Shown: positions 20,101 to 28,438, counted from the stretch's first letter. The stretch: DNA of 64,000 nucleotides from Owenweeksia sp048267305 (GCA_048267305.1 JBLWXT010000009.1:86263-150262); one strand, 5' to 3'. Translations and numbers: made by a program. Notes: a model not told the origin generated them from the letters alone.

Positions 20101-23100
20101 TGGTTGCCATTGTTATGATGATGATAATGCCATTACCAAATGCCAACCCGATTTAAAAGACCCAACTGTTAGAGATCAGATTGTACAGGATGGAAATAAC
20201 TTTTGGTCAGGAGGTTGTGAGGAACTTTGCACCATGAACGTATATGCATGGATGGAAAAACTCAATTCTAAATCCGCAGGAGCTTTATATGCCTCTTCAG
20301 CCGATAGTACCTATGCCTATGATGCCCTATATGACTTTTGTTTGAATAACCCTCAGGGTTGTGGATTAGGGAACCCCCTGGGCCTGATCACTTCGGGTAT
20401 ATACAACTCCACTGGTTTTAACACGGTTAAGGCGGTTTTCGATAGTCTTAACATTGAGATGGATACCATTTTGGCCGGTGGTGTCATCACCCCTTGTGAT
20501 TCAATAATACTAAGTTATCGAGCTCACCCTGATTTACAATATTTGATTGACTTCTTAAATAATGCCTACTTACCCTATGTTGACACATTGAGCGGTCCAT
20601 CATGGACTGCATTTGAGGTAGATTCCTCAGAATATTCTAATTTAATAGATCGTGGCATTTGGAGAGCTTTTAGTTCATTAAGTAGTGGTTCACAATCAAA
20701 ATTCATTCCTTTTAATGGTGACGATTGCCAACTCTATTTGGTAGTTGATAGTTCTGATTATAAGAATCTGCTGAACCCTTCCCTGGTAAATCAATTCTAT
20801 TTGCCCTATTATTCAGCCACCACTCCCTTTAGCACCACATTGGTCCAGGCAGATTTTTACAATGATTGGCTTGGAATAAGTGCTATATACTTTTTGAACT
20901 TACGAATGAAAGTTCTTTATAACGGGGAAATGGTCGATGCCTATCTTTATTCGTCAAACCCCTCAGGAAGTGCACCATTCTGCTTCTCGCCCTTACTAAT
21001 AGAAGACACCATTTGCTTATCCCAAATTGATTCGGGTGCCATTGCCACTACCCCTCCATTTGATTTCAGCCAGCGGAAAGTAGATTGTATTGACTTCTTA
21101 AAAAAACAGGCTACATACAATGCTACCCAACAATACCAAAACTACCGCGACAGTATTCGTGATCAGATTTTAGAAGGTTATCGAATAAAGTGTATGAACG
21201 GTGCCAGTGAGAAATTCTCTTGTAGCTATGAGCTAAAGGAATACCATTATACCCTATATTATTACGATCTGGCGGGGAACTTGGTACAAACCGTTCCGCC
21301 TGAAGGAGTTGATGTGGTGCCTTCTACCGCATTTGATTCTAACGGTAAATGGGATGGCACCACCGAACCCAAGCATCGTTTAACCACACATTATGCCTAC
21401 AACAGTTATAACCAGTTAATATGGCAGGTAACGCCTGATGGTGGAGGAACTGATTTTTACTATAATAGCCTGGGGCAACTTCGTTTTTCTCAAAATCAAA
21501 AACAAAAGGCACTTAATGATTTTTCATTCACCAAATATGATGAGCAAGGCCGAATAACAGAAGTTGGAGAAACTCATGAAACTACTCTTGGGGATATTGT
21601 TGCCAATATTAATGATGACGCTTACCCTACAAAAGGCTGGCAAATTACCCGCACTTTTTATGATGATATTGCCTTTGTAGATGCCAGTGCCGAGTTTGAT
21701 CAGGGAGAGCAACAGAACCTTCGGTCTCGTGTGGTAAGTACAATTGCCATTGAGGGTACAAGTGCCAATAACACATTACCAGCAGATGAGGATAAGCGCA
21801 CTGCAACACACTACAGTTATGATCCACATGGTAATGTAAAGGAGATACTTCAGGAAAGTTCAATCTCTGAGTACATAGCACCTTTAAAAAATATAGTACA
21901 GTATCAGTATGACCTAATTAGCGGTAACGTGCTTGAAGTAAACTACCAGCCGGGTAAGGTTGATGAGTTTAACCACCGTTATGCCTACGATGGTGATAAC
22001 CGCTTACTTACAGCCGAAACCAGCCAGGATGGCTACATATGGGATATGGATGCCCGCTATCACTATTACCTGCATGGGCCATTAGCTCGTGTGGAAGTGG
22101 GGCAGGATCATGTACAATCCAGCGATTACGCCTATACCATACATGGCTGGCTTAAATCCATAAATGCCGCAACAGGTAGGGCCGACCTTGACCCGGGCTT
22201 GGATGGTTGGAACACTGGTTCAGCAAATCTCAATAAATATGACGCCAGAGATGTTTTTGGTATTGGTATTGGTTATTATGATTATCCAGGCCAGGCAAAT
22301 TATAATGACTATTCAGGCATTGGTAATAATACTCACCTTATGGGTACACTTCCTATTGACATGTTTCCATACGGGTATGCGAGCGCAAAAAAATATCATC
22401 TATTTAATGGAAATATTGGCCACCTTACCTACTCACTGCCAGAAACAGGGTTGGAACAATGGATGCCAACCATCATTAAAGGGTTTAATTATGACCAGTT
22501 GAACCGTATCAATAGTATGAAAACCTTAATAGATGCATCTTACTCTTACAAAGCTGCTAACGGTTTTGGGGGACAAAGTTTTGGATCAGAATACGAAACC
22601 GAATACACCTATGATGCCAATGGAAACATCCTTAGCTTAAAGAGAAACGGCCATAGTGGTGCAAACCTTAATATGGATGATATGACCTATGGATATGCCA
22701 CTGATGGTAACGGGGATATTGTAAACAACCGCCTGAGGCAAGTACAGGACATTCCGTCCTACTCAGGAAATTATTCAACAGATATTGATTGGTATGCCAG
22801 TTTTACCCAAGGCACGGCCACTACCTCTGACAACTATCAATATGACCTCATTGGAAACCTGGTGAAAGACCAAAGTGAGGAGATTGACAATATAGAATGG
22901 AACGTGCAAGGAAAGGTTTGGAAAATAACCCGAAGCTCAGGTAGCACCCGAAGCGATCTTGAATTTATCTACGGCCCCGATGGAAACAGGGTAGCCAAAA
23001 TAGAAAAGAAAAAGAATGGTAGCGGAGGTTTACTTACGGCTAAAGACTGGATTATAACGCGCTATGTACGCGATGCATCCGGTAATGTGATGTCGCATTA

Positions 23101-25174
23101 CAAGCAAACGTTCGAAAAAATAGTGGGTGAAGGAAATAGGTATTCTACTACAATTTCGCAAGCCGAAATACCTATATTTGGCAGCAGCCGATTAGGTATG
23201 AAAACAGGAACTTCCTCACAAACCGCATATTTTACAGCCGTGTCAGGTACCGGAGGTTGGTCCGAATCTTTAGAGCAAAGCACTGCCCCTATTAACTTTG
23301 CGGATGGTCTTCAAATGCTACCATCCAACGGAAATCCCATTAGTATTACACCTTCAACTACTACCCAGGTAACTCTTAGGGCCGTTGGTGAAACAGTGCG
23401 CCTGGGGGTAGGTGGTTACTCCGTAGTTTCGGGTACCTTAACCTCTGTGGGTGAGTACCAGGATCTGGCCCCGGGTGATGAAGCTGTGATTAGTGTAACC
23501 GATGTCGTAAATCTCACTTTTGATGGTGTGCTTATCCTCAACGGAGATAATAACCTGGACATTTCATCCCTGGGCTACCTTGCTCCCCAGTTACTATCTC
23601 CCTATGAGGCCAACCTTTACCTGGAAAGAAAACTGGAAAACAAAAACTATGAGTTTACAGATCATTTAGGAAATGTATTGGCTACCATAACCGATAAAAA
23701 GATCGGGAAAGAAAAAACCATTATTACAACCGTGGTAAACGAAGATTACTCAGACTCGGGTAATGATTGGGTGCCTATAGCAAAAAGTATCATTGAGTAT
23801 GATAGCCCGCATATTTATGTAAGAAGTGAAGAAGAGGAGTCACGGGTTAAAAAGATTTACAGTTTGGATACGGATCAGAACTGTACTCAAAAAATTTGTA
23901 TTGATGTAGCTGTGCCCGATGAGAATGAAATTAAACTTACATTTATCATTCAAAACAGCAGCGAAACCCAATTATATAGCTACACCTTGGAAGTAGGATC
24001 AACTAACTGTTTTACAGGTCTTTCATTACCTGATGATTTTATTCTGGTAATTGAAGCCAGCGCTGTGGGAGATTACACCATAGACAACGTGGTGATTGAA
24101 GACCATTGCTTAGGCCTTGATTATTACTTGGCTGATGTTACCAGTGCACAGGATTACTACCCCTTCGGCTCCATCATGCCCGGAAGGAAGTTCCATCCTG
24201 CTGAGGGCATGTACCGATATGGCTTTAATGGGAAAGAGCAGGACGGAGAAGTTAATAACAGTGAGGGTACCCAATACGATTATGGATTTAGGATTTATAA
24301 CCCAAGGATTGGGAAGTTTTTAAGTATTGATCCATTAACTAGTTCTTTCCCTATGTTGTCGTCATACCAATTTGCAGCAAACATACCAACAAGATTTATT
24401 GACCTTGATGGATTAGAGACTTATGATATTATGCTAAACGCAGATCATACTAGAGCTGTGATCAAAAAAGTAAGTAATAGCAATGATAGTCAGGGAAATA
24501 GAATATTTTATATTAAAAAACCAGGAGTCCAAAAGTATAGAGAATTTAACCCTGGCAGTGTTAAACTAAGCGGTAAACTTGCAGGGCAGAGTATAGTTGA
24601 ACATATTGATCAAATGGAGTCTGGAACAGGATCTTATCCAATGAAAGGTGGTTTTAGTGCTGGAAATACAAGGGAAATCCGCCCACCTGAAACTCCGAAG
24701 TTACCAGCGCCAGCAGAAAAAAGTGAATTCGTAGAAGATAAGCCAGCTAACCCATTAAAGATCGGAGAAAAACCTGTTACCCCAAGTGAAATTTCTGTTC
24801 CTAGGAAATACATGCAAAATTTTAATCCTGAGGAGCGTTATCTAGACGTAGGGCTAGAAAAGTTTATTTCTGATGAAGTTTTAAAGACAATAAATGAAGC
24901 TGACGATATCAAATCAGTTACGATTAATGTATCAATAGCTATTCCGATGGAGACTTATGCAACTAATAGCGGGGGAGAAAATCTTAGGACTGTAATCAAT
25001 GTTCAAGAAATAAAATATATTATTAAAAAGTTGGTTGAAAGTGGCCTCAAAAATGAGGTGGATATTCAAGTCACACCTCAGAGTAAAGAAAATATAGAAA
25101 CTTATCCTGCTAGCAGTACTCCGGAGGATTCTGGAGCTGGTAGTGTTGAATTTCAAATAACTAAAAAAGAGTAG
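17147..25174 (+). CDS. RHS-repeat protein with RHS-associated core and C-terminal tip
   Basis: A 2675-aa exported protein (signal peptide about 1-22). Residues about 25-680 are beta-rich with a fibronectin-like stretch near 175-285. About 700-1390 is Cys-rich (CEDHCL, CHCYDDDN, CGLGNPLG). From about 1365 to 2380 come YD repeats (YYYDLAGNLVQTVPPEG, YSYDPHGNVKEI, YTYDANGNILSLKRNG, YQYDLIGNLV). The RHS-associated core (YDYGFRIYNPRIGKFLSIDP, ending FIDLDGLE at about 2425) follows, then a roughly 250-residue tip. The tip has a Pro/Glu/Lys linker and a last domain (about 2555-2675) with VPRKYMQNFNPEERYLDVG and two helix/strand units; I do not recognise it. In polymorphic toxins the tip is the variable effector. 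The lipoprotein gene downstream starts immediately after the stop. Confidence 0.88.
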   Translation: MKLARFFLVTLLLTFFSINLYSRDKGYSAYISRAEITVGSKLALSDGLLSGIDNVLLRELVVDLKYSRNTQSDLETSALWEYELGIKVYPADNPGNFSTHTLIIKYGADGEYVYNSVAVIRGISEDHQVAEVTSIDARYSTNGGSSYTDLSGTSASTNINLPKDVYLVFRMQTEHYSYLDPTIPGAIYYDVTTQEIRWRAIEEAEEYDVEWVYIDSADLGYTTFTTNNADPFEYKEPSRVRTSATNFFLPLIYPRGKLFFRMRPVGRFIDDGVDGNYTHIKTGAWGYKKYGASGDEALYVITTGFEKDKIWQYQVSYAENGKNKRLVSYYDKTLRNRQSASSINSEDVTLVAETKYDYEGRAALSILPAPVPGFDLGYKTNFNVGNSSLDSYEKEFFDKNTPEAMFSPTSGEYGAAQYYSANNGFSTDPFRNLIPTSTFPFTQTEFLDDNTGRVKSASGVGKDHIISSGHDTKYLYGTTTSSQLQRLFGSNVGKAHHYKTTTVLDANRQGSINYMDETGRTIATALVGDAPNNLNGIAPSSESITVDLTENNNYDQGTGEINVTYRISNIETTEYEFEYEFSAAHFPQGIKDPSSSNTENICVECDYKLEITLMKPNGDWAQMEKGSPASNVTKIEEIYSGKDLSCGTAGNTAMPVINFSANLSMVGDYILSKKLTVVINEDSIDARTESTMTTLGIDLNSMIATHIAAVDTTLCDVTCEDHCLTRVLHANPTWTLSTHETQILAAVAACVDDWCMGIVDSSISYTNGAGQGTQCMAIYDQMIVQVSPGGWYYESNNSSSTGRVSDFWQEMDTKQGNDEFLLSDGVTVASTSEIRDPSLWNSDWAEIAVELHREYCHYELCMDFQDSKAYDVMMGIQKGWTAAGDYNDPLNTPEKDPILSVNVTLSNSITFYGTTYSGTVSMGTMITQAFNNFNGTEDLDDFVDDPSSGLYSPAVPYNDANKYAAFVPLYGGIKSDLIRLIKEANGCHCYDDDNAITKCQPDLKDPTVRDQIVQDGNNFWSGGCEELCTMNVYAWMEKLNSKSAGALYASSADSTYAYDALYDFCLNNPQGCGLGNPLGLITSGIYNSTGFNTVKAVFDSLNIEMDTILAGGVITPCDSIILSYRAHPDLQYLIDFLNNAYLPYVDTLSGPSWTAFEVDSSEYSNLIDRGIWRAFSSLSSGSQSKFIPFNGDDCQLYLVVDSSDYKNLLNPSLVNQFYLPYYSATTPFSTTLVQADFYNDWLGISAIYFLNLRMKVLYNGEMVDAYLYSSNPSGSAPFCFSPLLIEDTICLSQIDSGAIATTPPFDFSQRKVDCIDFLKKQATYNATQQYQNYRDSIRDQILEGYRIKCMNGASEKFSCSYELKEYHYTLYYYDLAGNLVQTVPPEGVDVVPSTAFDSNGKWDGTTEPKHRLTTHYAYNSYNQLIWQVTPDGGGTDFYYNSLGQLRFSQNQKQKALNDFSFTKYDEQGRITEVGETHETTLGDIVANINDDAYPTKGWQITRTFYDDIAFVDASAEFDQGEQQNLRSRVVSTIAIEGTSANNTLPADEDKRTATHYSYDPHGNVKEILQESSISEYIAPLKNIVQYQYDLISGNVLEVNYQPGKVDEFNHRYAYDGDNRLLTAETSQDGYIWDMDARYHYYLHGPLARVEVGQDHVQSSDYAYTIHGWLKSINAATGRADLDPGLDGWNTGSANLNKYDARDVFGIGIGYYDYPGQANYNDYSGIGNNTHLMGTLPIDMFPYGYASAKKYHLFNGNIGHLTYSLPETGLEQWMPTIIKGFNYDQLNRINSMKTLIDASYSYKAANGFGGQSFGSEYETEYTYDANGNILSLKRNGHSGANLNMDDMTYGYATDGNGDIVNNRLRQVQDIPSYSGNYSTDIDWYASFTQGTATTSDNYQYDLIGNLVKDQSEEIDNIEWNVQGKVWKITRSSGSTRSDLEFIYGPDGNRVAKIEKKKNGSGGLLTAKDWIITRYVRDASGNVMSHYKQTFEKIVGEGNRYSTTISQAEIPIFGSSRLGMKTGTSSQTAYFTAVSGTGGWSESLEQSTAPINFADGLQMLPSNGNPISITPSTTTQVTLRAVGETVRLGVGGYSVVSGTLTSVGEYQDLAPGDEAVISVTDVVNLTFDGVLILNGDNNLDISSLGYLAPQLLSPYEANLYLERKLENKNYEFTDHLGNVLATITDKKIGKEKTIITTVVNEDYSDSGNDWVPIAKSIIEYDSPHIYVRSEEEESRVKKIYSLDTDQNCTQKICIDVAVPDENEIKLTFIIQNSSETQLYSYTLEVGSTNCFTGLSLPDDFILVIEASAVGDYTIDNVVIEDHCLGLDYYLADVTSAQDYYPFGSIMPGRKFHPAEGMYRYGFNGKEQDGEVNNSEGTQYDYGFRIYNPRIGKFLSIDPLTSSFPMLSSYQFAANIPTRFIDLDGLETYDIMLNADHTRAVIKKVSNSNDSQGNRIFYIKKPGVQKYREFNPGSVKLSGKLAGQSIVEHIDQMESGTGSYPMKGGFSAGNTREIRPPETPKLPAPAEKSEFVEDKPANPLKIGEKPVTPSEISVPRKYMQNFNPEERYLDVGLEKFISDEVLKTINEADDIKSVTINVSIAIPMETYATNSGGENLRTVINVQEIKYIIKKLVESGLKNEVDIQVTPQSKENIETYPASSTPEDSGAGSVEFQITKKE

Positions 25175-25624
25175 ATGTTTCAAAGATTGTTTTTTTACGT
25201 AATCTTAATTCTTATGATTACTTCATGTAGTGAGTTTCGATATCTGAAACCCAGTGGTGAACCACAAACTGTAACTAGACACTATGACCCATTTTTAGTA
25301 TCATATGTTATTTATCCCGAGGATGGTAGAGGTGTCATTGATGGTCCATATATTAAGATAAATTCAACTTCTTGCGAAATAATAGAAACTGGTCGAAAGG
25401 CTAGTATAAATGTTCAAAATTTATCTGGAAGGAATTTTGTTCGAGACGTCAAAGCAGGTGAATGGTATTATTATTCAAATAATAAAATAGACTCAATAAT
25501 AAGGTACAATAACATTATTGGGTTAGAACACGATCTGGACACCTTGTTTATCGATGGTGAAATTGCTGTTATCGACTCTTTGATTACTGTTGTTTATGAA
25601 AGAGAAGTTATTTTTAAAAAGTGA
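25175..25624 (+). CDS. Lipoprotein directly after RHS tip; possible immunity protein
   Basis: A 149-aa protein with a lipoprotein signal ending MITSC (Cys18). The mature part is mostly beta strands, with several Asp/Ile-rich repeats near the end (DTLFIDGEIAVIDSLITVVY). The ATG abuts the TAG of the 2675-aa RHS gene with no spacer, which is the usual place of a tip-specific immunity gene. A periplasm-facing lipoprotein would suit protection against a toxin acting in the envelope. No family recognised; the immunity role is inference from position only. Confidence 0.65.
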   Translation: MFQRLFFYVILILMITSCSEFRYLKPSGEPQTVTRHYDPFLVSYVIYPEDGRGVIDGPYIKINSTSCEIIETGRKASINVQNLSGRNFVRDVKAGEWYYYSNNKIDSIIRYNNIIGLEHDLDTLFIDGEIAVIDSLITVVYEREVIFKK

Positions 25625-25898
25625 TGTTTTGAAGGGTAATGTTTACTAGGTGGCTTTTGTGGTTTTGACAAAATTAACATGCTGAAAATCAGAATTAAAA
25701 ATTCTTAAACTCATAGTATATCTATACTAACTCAATTTCCAAATCGCCTTAATAAGCGTATTTAGAAGGCATTTTGAAACCTCGTGTTCTTTAAGTGACA
25801 TGGTAAGAGTTTGCCACGCTCATTCTGTAAATGCCAAAATCCACCAAAGTGTCCAAACAGTATAATTGGCCTTTCATTCTATTTGCTACAAAAAAAGG

Positions 25899-26111
25899 AT
25901 GGAGTGTCAATATTGCAGTAGTCTATGCCACAAAAAAGGAAAACGAAATGGGATACAAGTATTTAGATGTACCTATTGTCGAAAAAGTCAACGTGAGTCT
26001 TATTTGAGACGTAATTATTCCACCCAAGCCAAAGAGTTAGTTACCCTACTTACTATTGAAGGTATGGGCATAAGCTCCATTTCGCGCATCTTAAATATAC
26101 CCCAATGGTAG
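25899..26111 (+). mobile_element. Truncated IS1-family InsA-like transposase fragment
   Basis: From ATG 25899 the frame encodes 70 aa with the InsA zinc-binding pattern CQYCSS, CHKKGKRNG, FRCTYCRKSQ, then a helix-turn-helix-like segment (LLTIEGMGISSISRILNI) and a stop made by the junction. The rest of InsA and all of the InsB catalytic part are missing. Directly downstream the sequence becomes an RHS C-terminus, so an IS1-type element has been cut off and its remnant now borders the orphan tip. The 274 bp upstream (25625-25898) contain no gene and could hold the left IS end, which I could not define. Confidence 0.65.
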
Positions 26112-27001
26112 CAAGATTCCCTTGGCAAAGTCCTTATGTTGCATTTGACAATAAACCGATTATTTTAACTGATCCTAAAGGGTTAGCTGCAAGCGGACCC
26201 AAAGGAACAGCCCCAGATGAGGAAGATTCAGGTTCGCAATCGTCTAGTGGAGGAATAAAGTCTAATAATGGAAGTAAGGTTGAAAATCCAAGCCCAGATG
26301 CGGCCCCAGGAAGGAAGCCTATTACTAATGATAAACCAGGCACGGGCTATTCTACCTCTGATGGTAAAATGATGAAGTATAACCAAAATGGTGTTGCAGA
26401 GGAAGCTTTCTTTGCCAAGAATATGGATGTATCTCAAGCAGCACAAAATTCGATCATGAAACACGAAGGAATTGGGGATCGTGAGAAAAACATCTATGAT
26501 GATAATGGTAATTGTATCCTGGCTTGTCCGTATGATGACATGTCTGATTACGCTACTATCGGATATGGACATTTAATAGAAAAGGCTCCATACGATCATT
26601 TGAAATACTCAGAATGGGATAATGGAATAATCGTAGAAGAGGCGTTGGAATTATTTATGAAGGATTTAGAATCGAGAGCAGCTAGTACAATAAGAATACA
26701 GATTAATATTCCTCTATTACAGCAAGAATTTGATGCTTTAGTTATTGCCAAATATAATGGTGGTTATGGATCCACTCTAAGAAATACTGTTAACATGGGA
26801 GAGGGAAACCCAACGGTTATTTACAAGGCTTTTCTCTTACGTTCTAATTCAGGAGGTAGGAGAAGAAATGGTTTGGTTGCTAGAAGAGCCTCTGAAGCTG
26901 CTATTTTTCTAAATAATGACTTCCACCCATATCCAAATTCACAATTCAAGAATGTTAGACAATACTACCAATATTGGAATAGTTGGCTCTTAAATAATTA
27001 G
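26105..27001 (+). CDS. Orphan RHS tip with GH24 lysozyme-like domain
   Basis: The frame begins in RHS-core-end sequence (FPWQSPYVAFDNKP, then LTDPKGLA), without any upstream YD repeats, so it is a displaced C-terminal tip. After a Pro/Ser/Gly linker (30-85) comes a domain from about 110 to 298 with GH24 (T4/phage lysozyme) features: IMKHEG with Glu121, an Asp at 132/133 (YDDNGN), ATIGYGH with Thr151, FDALVIAKYNGG, and a basic GLVARRASEAAIF motif near the end. These match the Glu-Asp-Thr catalytic layout of T4-type lysozymes, which cleave peptidoglycan. An insertion with two Cys (NCILAC) lies between Asp and Thr. The ATG at 26105 is inside the IS junction; there is no signal peptide, so on its own it may be silent donor DNA for tip exchange. 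Confidence 0.75.
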   Translation: MVARFPWQSPYVAFDNKPIILTDPKGLAASGPKGTAPDEEDSGSQSSSGGIKSNNGSKVENPSPDAAPGRKPITNDKPGTGYSTSDGKMMKYNQNGVAEEAFFAKNMDVSQAAQNSIMKHEGIGDREKNIYDDNGNCILACPYDDMSDYATIGYGHLIEKAPYDHLKYSEWDNGIIVEEALELFMKDLESRAASTIRIQINIPLLQQEFDALVIAKYNGGYGSTLRNTVNMGEGNPTVIYKAFLLRSNSGGRRRNGLVARRASEAAIFLNNDFHPYPNSQFKNVRQYYQYWNSWLLNN

Positions 27002-27012
27002 TACAGGATTTT

Positions 27013-27234
27013 ATGAGAAATTTACTTTTTAATATATTAATAGGTATAGTAATGCCATTTTCATATTATGGTCAGGTAACAAATGATACTATTTTCAATT
27101 TTAATTCACAAAGTAGTGGATGGTTTACTCCCCGCTGCCGCGCGAATCCTTTCGCGTGGCTTATTGGAAAGTTATTCCTGCACTATATAAGTCGTGAATC
27201 TAAGGATTGGTGGCAAATCCATAAATTGCCATAA
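27013..27234 (+). pseudogene. Secreted-protein gene truncated by RAYT/REP insertion
   Basis: The first 39 codons encode a signal peptide (ending YYGQV) and a short mature start; at about 27134 the frame runs into a REP palindrome and the coding sense is lost, ending by chance at 27234. It starts 11 bp after the lysozyme tip gene, the place expected for that tip's cognate immunity gene, which would need to act in the periplasm. So this is probably a destroyed immunity or accessory gene. I did not find the missing 3' part beyond the element. Confidence 0.55.
27134..27160 (+). repeat. REP palindrome, left end of RAYT element
   Basis: A G/C-rich imperfect hairpin with 9-bp arms CCGCGCGAA and TTCGCGTGG (one G-T wobble) around a 4-base loop. 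Together with the inverted copy at 27798-27824 (23 of 27 positions identical after reverse complement) it brackets the RAYT gene. Confidence 0.75.
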
Positions 27235-27791
27235 TGAGCAGAAACTATAAATTCCATAATCCTGATGGGGCCTATTTTGTGAGCTTTGCGGTGGTGGAGT
27301 GGCTGGATGTGTTTACCAGAAATGAGTATAAAGAGATATTGTTGGATAGCCTGAGGTATTGCATGCAGAATAAAGGTATGGAAGTGTTTGCCTGGTGTAT
27401 TATGAGTAACCATGTGCACTTGGCATTCAGAACGGTAAGTGATAATAAACCTCAGGATGTGTTAGGAGATTTCAAAAGATTTACCAGTCGAAAATTAATT
27501 GAAGCCATTACCCAAAACCCTCGGGAAAGTAGAAAAGAATGGCTGTTGGAGCGATTTAGGGTTGCGGGCGAGAAAGCCTCCAATGTAAAGAAATATCAGT
27601 TTTGGCGGCATGATAACAAGCCGATAGAGATATGGAGCAACAAGGTAATTTCGGAAAAGATAAGATATATACATAACAATCCTGTGGAAGCTGGTTTGGT
27701 GTACCGCGCTGAGGATTACACATATAGTAGTGCGTCAGATTATGCCGGAATACCGGGTTTGTTAGAAGGTGTTATAATTGTGGGTATATAA
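27234..27791 (+). CDS. REP-associated tyrosine transposase (RAYT, Y1/HUH)
   Basis: A 185-aa single-strand DNA transposase of the Y1/TnpA-REP family. The metal-binding HUH motif is MSNHVHL (His-Val-His at about residues 59-61); the tyrosine nucleophile is probably Y145 in RYIHNNPVEAGLV, and the end (YTYSSASDYAG) is typical of RAYT proteins. N-terminal YFVSFAVVEW also fits. Inverted REP hairpins at 27134-27160 and 27798-27824 flank it, so the whole 691-bp unit looks like a mobile or recently mobile REPtron. It interrupts the gene that starts at 27013. Confidence 0.9.
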   Translation: MSRNYKFHNPDGAYFVSFAVVEWLDVFTRNEYKEILLDSLRYCMQNKGMEVFAWCIMSNHVHLAFRTVSDNKPQDVLGDFKRFTSRKLIEAITQNPRESRKEWLLERFRVAGEKASNVKKYQFWRHDNKPIEIWSNKVISEKIRYIHNNPVEAGLVYRAEDYTYSSASDYAGIPGLLEGVIIVGI

Positions 27792-27797
27792 TGAGAG

Positions 27798-27824
27798 GCC
27801 ACGCGAGGGGACTCGCGCGGTAGC
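27798..27824 (-). repeat. REP palindrome, right end of RAYT element
   Basis: Inverted partner of the palindrome at 27134-27160, with arms CCACGCGAG and CTCGCGCGG. It starts 6 bp after the RAYT stop codon and lies 3 bp before the 128-bp tandem array. Confidence 0.75.
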
Positions 27825-27827
27825 TAA

Positions 27828-28292
27828 GGAGGCTGATAAAGAAAAGCCTCAATGCCTTCTGGCGAAGTCCTTTGCCTTTTTGATTTCCAAGGTGACTTCA
27901 AGCAGGCTCGGTCTAAATCGGGATTACTCCCTTCGGTCGTGATCCCTTGGTTTGGGGAGGCTGATAAAGAAAAGCCTCAATGTCTTCTAGCGAAGCCCTT
28001 TGCCTTTTTGATTTCCAAGGTGACTTCAAGCAGGCTCGGTCTAAATCGGGATTACTCCCTTCGGTCGTGATCCCTTGGTTTGGGGAGGCTGATAAAGCAA
28101 AGCCTCAATGTCTTCTAGCGAAGCCCTTTGCCTTTTTGATTTCCAGGGTGACTTCAAGCAAGCTCGGTCTAAATCGGGATTACTCCCTTCGGTCGTGATC
28201 CCTTGGTTTGGGGAGGCTGATAAAGAAAAGCCTCAATGTCTTCTAGCGAAGCCCTTTGCCTTTTTGATTTCCAAGGTGACTTCAAGCAAGCT
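27828..28292. repeat. 128-bp tandem repeat array, about 3.6 copies
   Basis: Units begin at 27828, 27956, 28084 and 28212 with the same start (GGAGGCTGATAAAG) and differ at only a few positions; the fourth stops after about 80 bp. Each unit holds two short hairpins: GAGGCT/AGCCTC around GATAAAGAAA, and GGGATTAC/GTGATCCC around a TCCCTTCGG loop, plus CCAAGG/CCTTGG arms. The short open frames at 128-bp spacing in the array are periodicity artefacts and not genes. The last unit is followed by an inverted copy of part of the unit (28295-28317). Confidence 0.9.
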
Positions 28293-28310
28293 TGGTCACC
28301 TTGGAAATCA

Positions 28311-28346
28311 AAAAGGCCTGTATCGCGTAAGCGATACAGGCCTTTT
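28311..28346 (-). terminator. Rho-independent terminator after tRNA-Ser
   Basis: A 16-bp perfect stem, AAAAGGCCTGTATCGC and its complement, around a 4-base loop, with a T run on the minus strand. It begins 5 nt after the 3' end of the tRNA. Confidence 0.85.
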
Positions 28347-28351
28347 CTTTG

Positions 28352-28438
28352 CGGAGAGAGAGGGATTCGAACCCTCGGTACGGTCACCCGCACACACGCT
28401 TTCCAAGCGTGCTCCTTAAGCCACTCGGACACCTCTCC
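28352..28438 (-). tRNA. tRNA-Ser (GGA)
   Basis: On the minus strand the 87-nt sequence starts GGAGAGGTGTCCGAGTGG and folds into a full cloverleaf with a long variable arm. The anticodon loop TTGGAAA gives anticodon GGA (Ser codons UCC/UCU). The T arm is GGTTCGAATCC and the discriminator is G73, as expected for serine. CCA is not encoded (GCA follows). A strong terminator follows directly. The upstream side carries a degraded partial copy. Confidence 0.95.

Noticed and set aside
10339..25174. Giant RHS proteins as T9SS cargo
   Set aside because: Neither has a T9SS type A or B C-terminal domain; the second ends in a tip and the first in YD repeats.
27828..28292. Possible CRISPR array
   Set aside because: Units are contiguous 128-bp tandem copies without unique spacers, and no cas genes are nearby.
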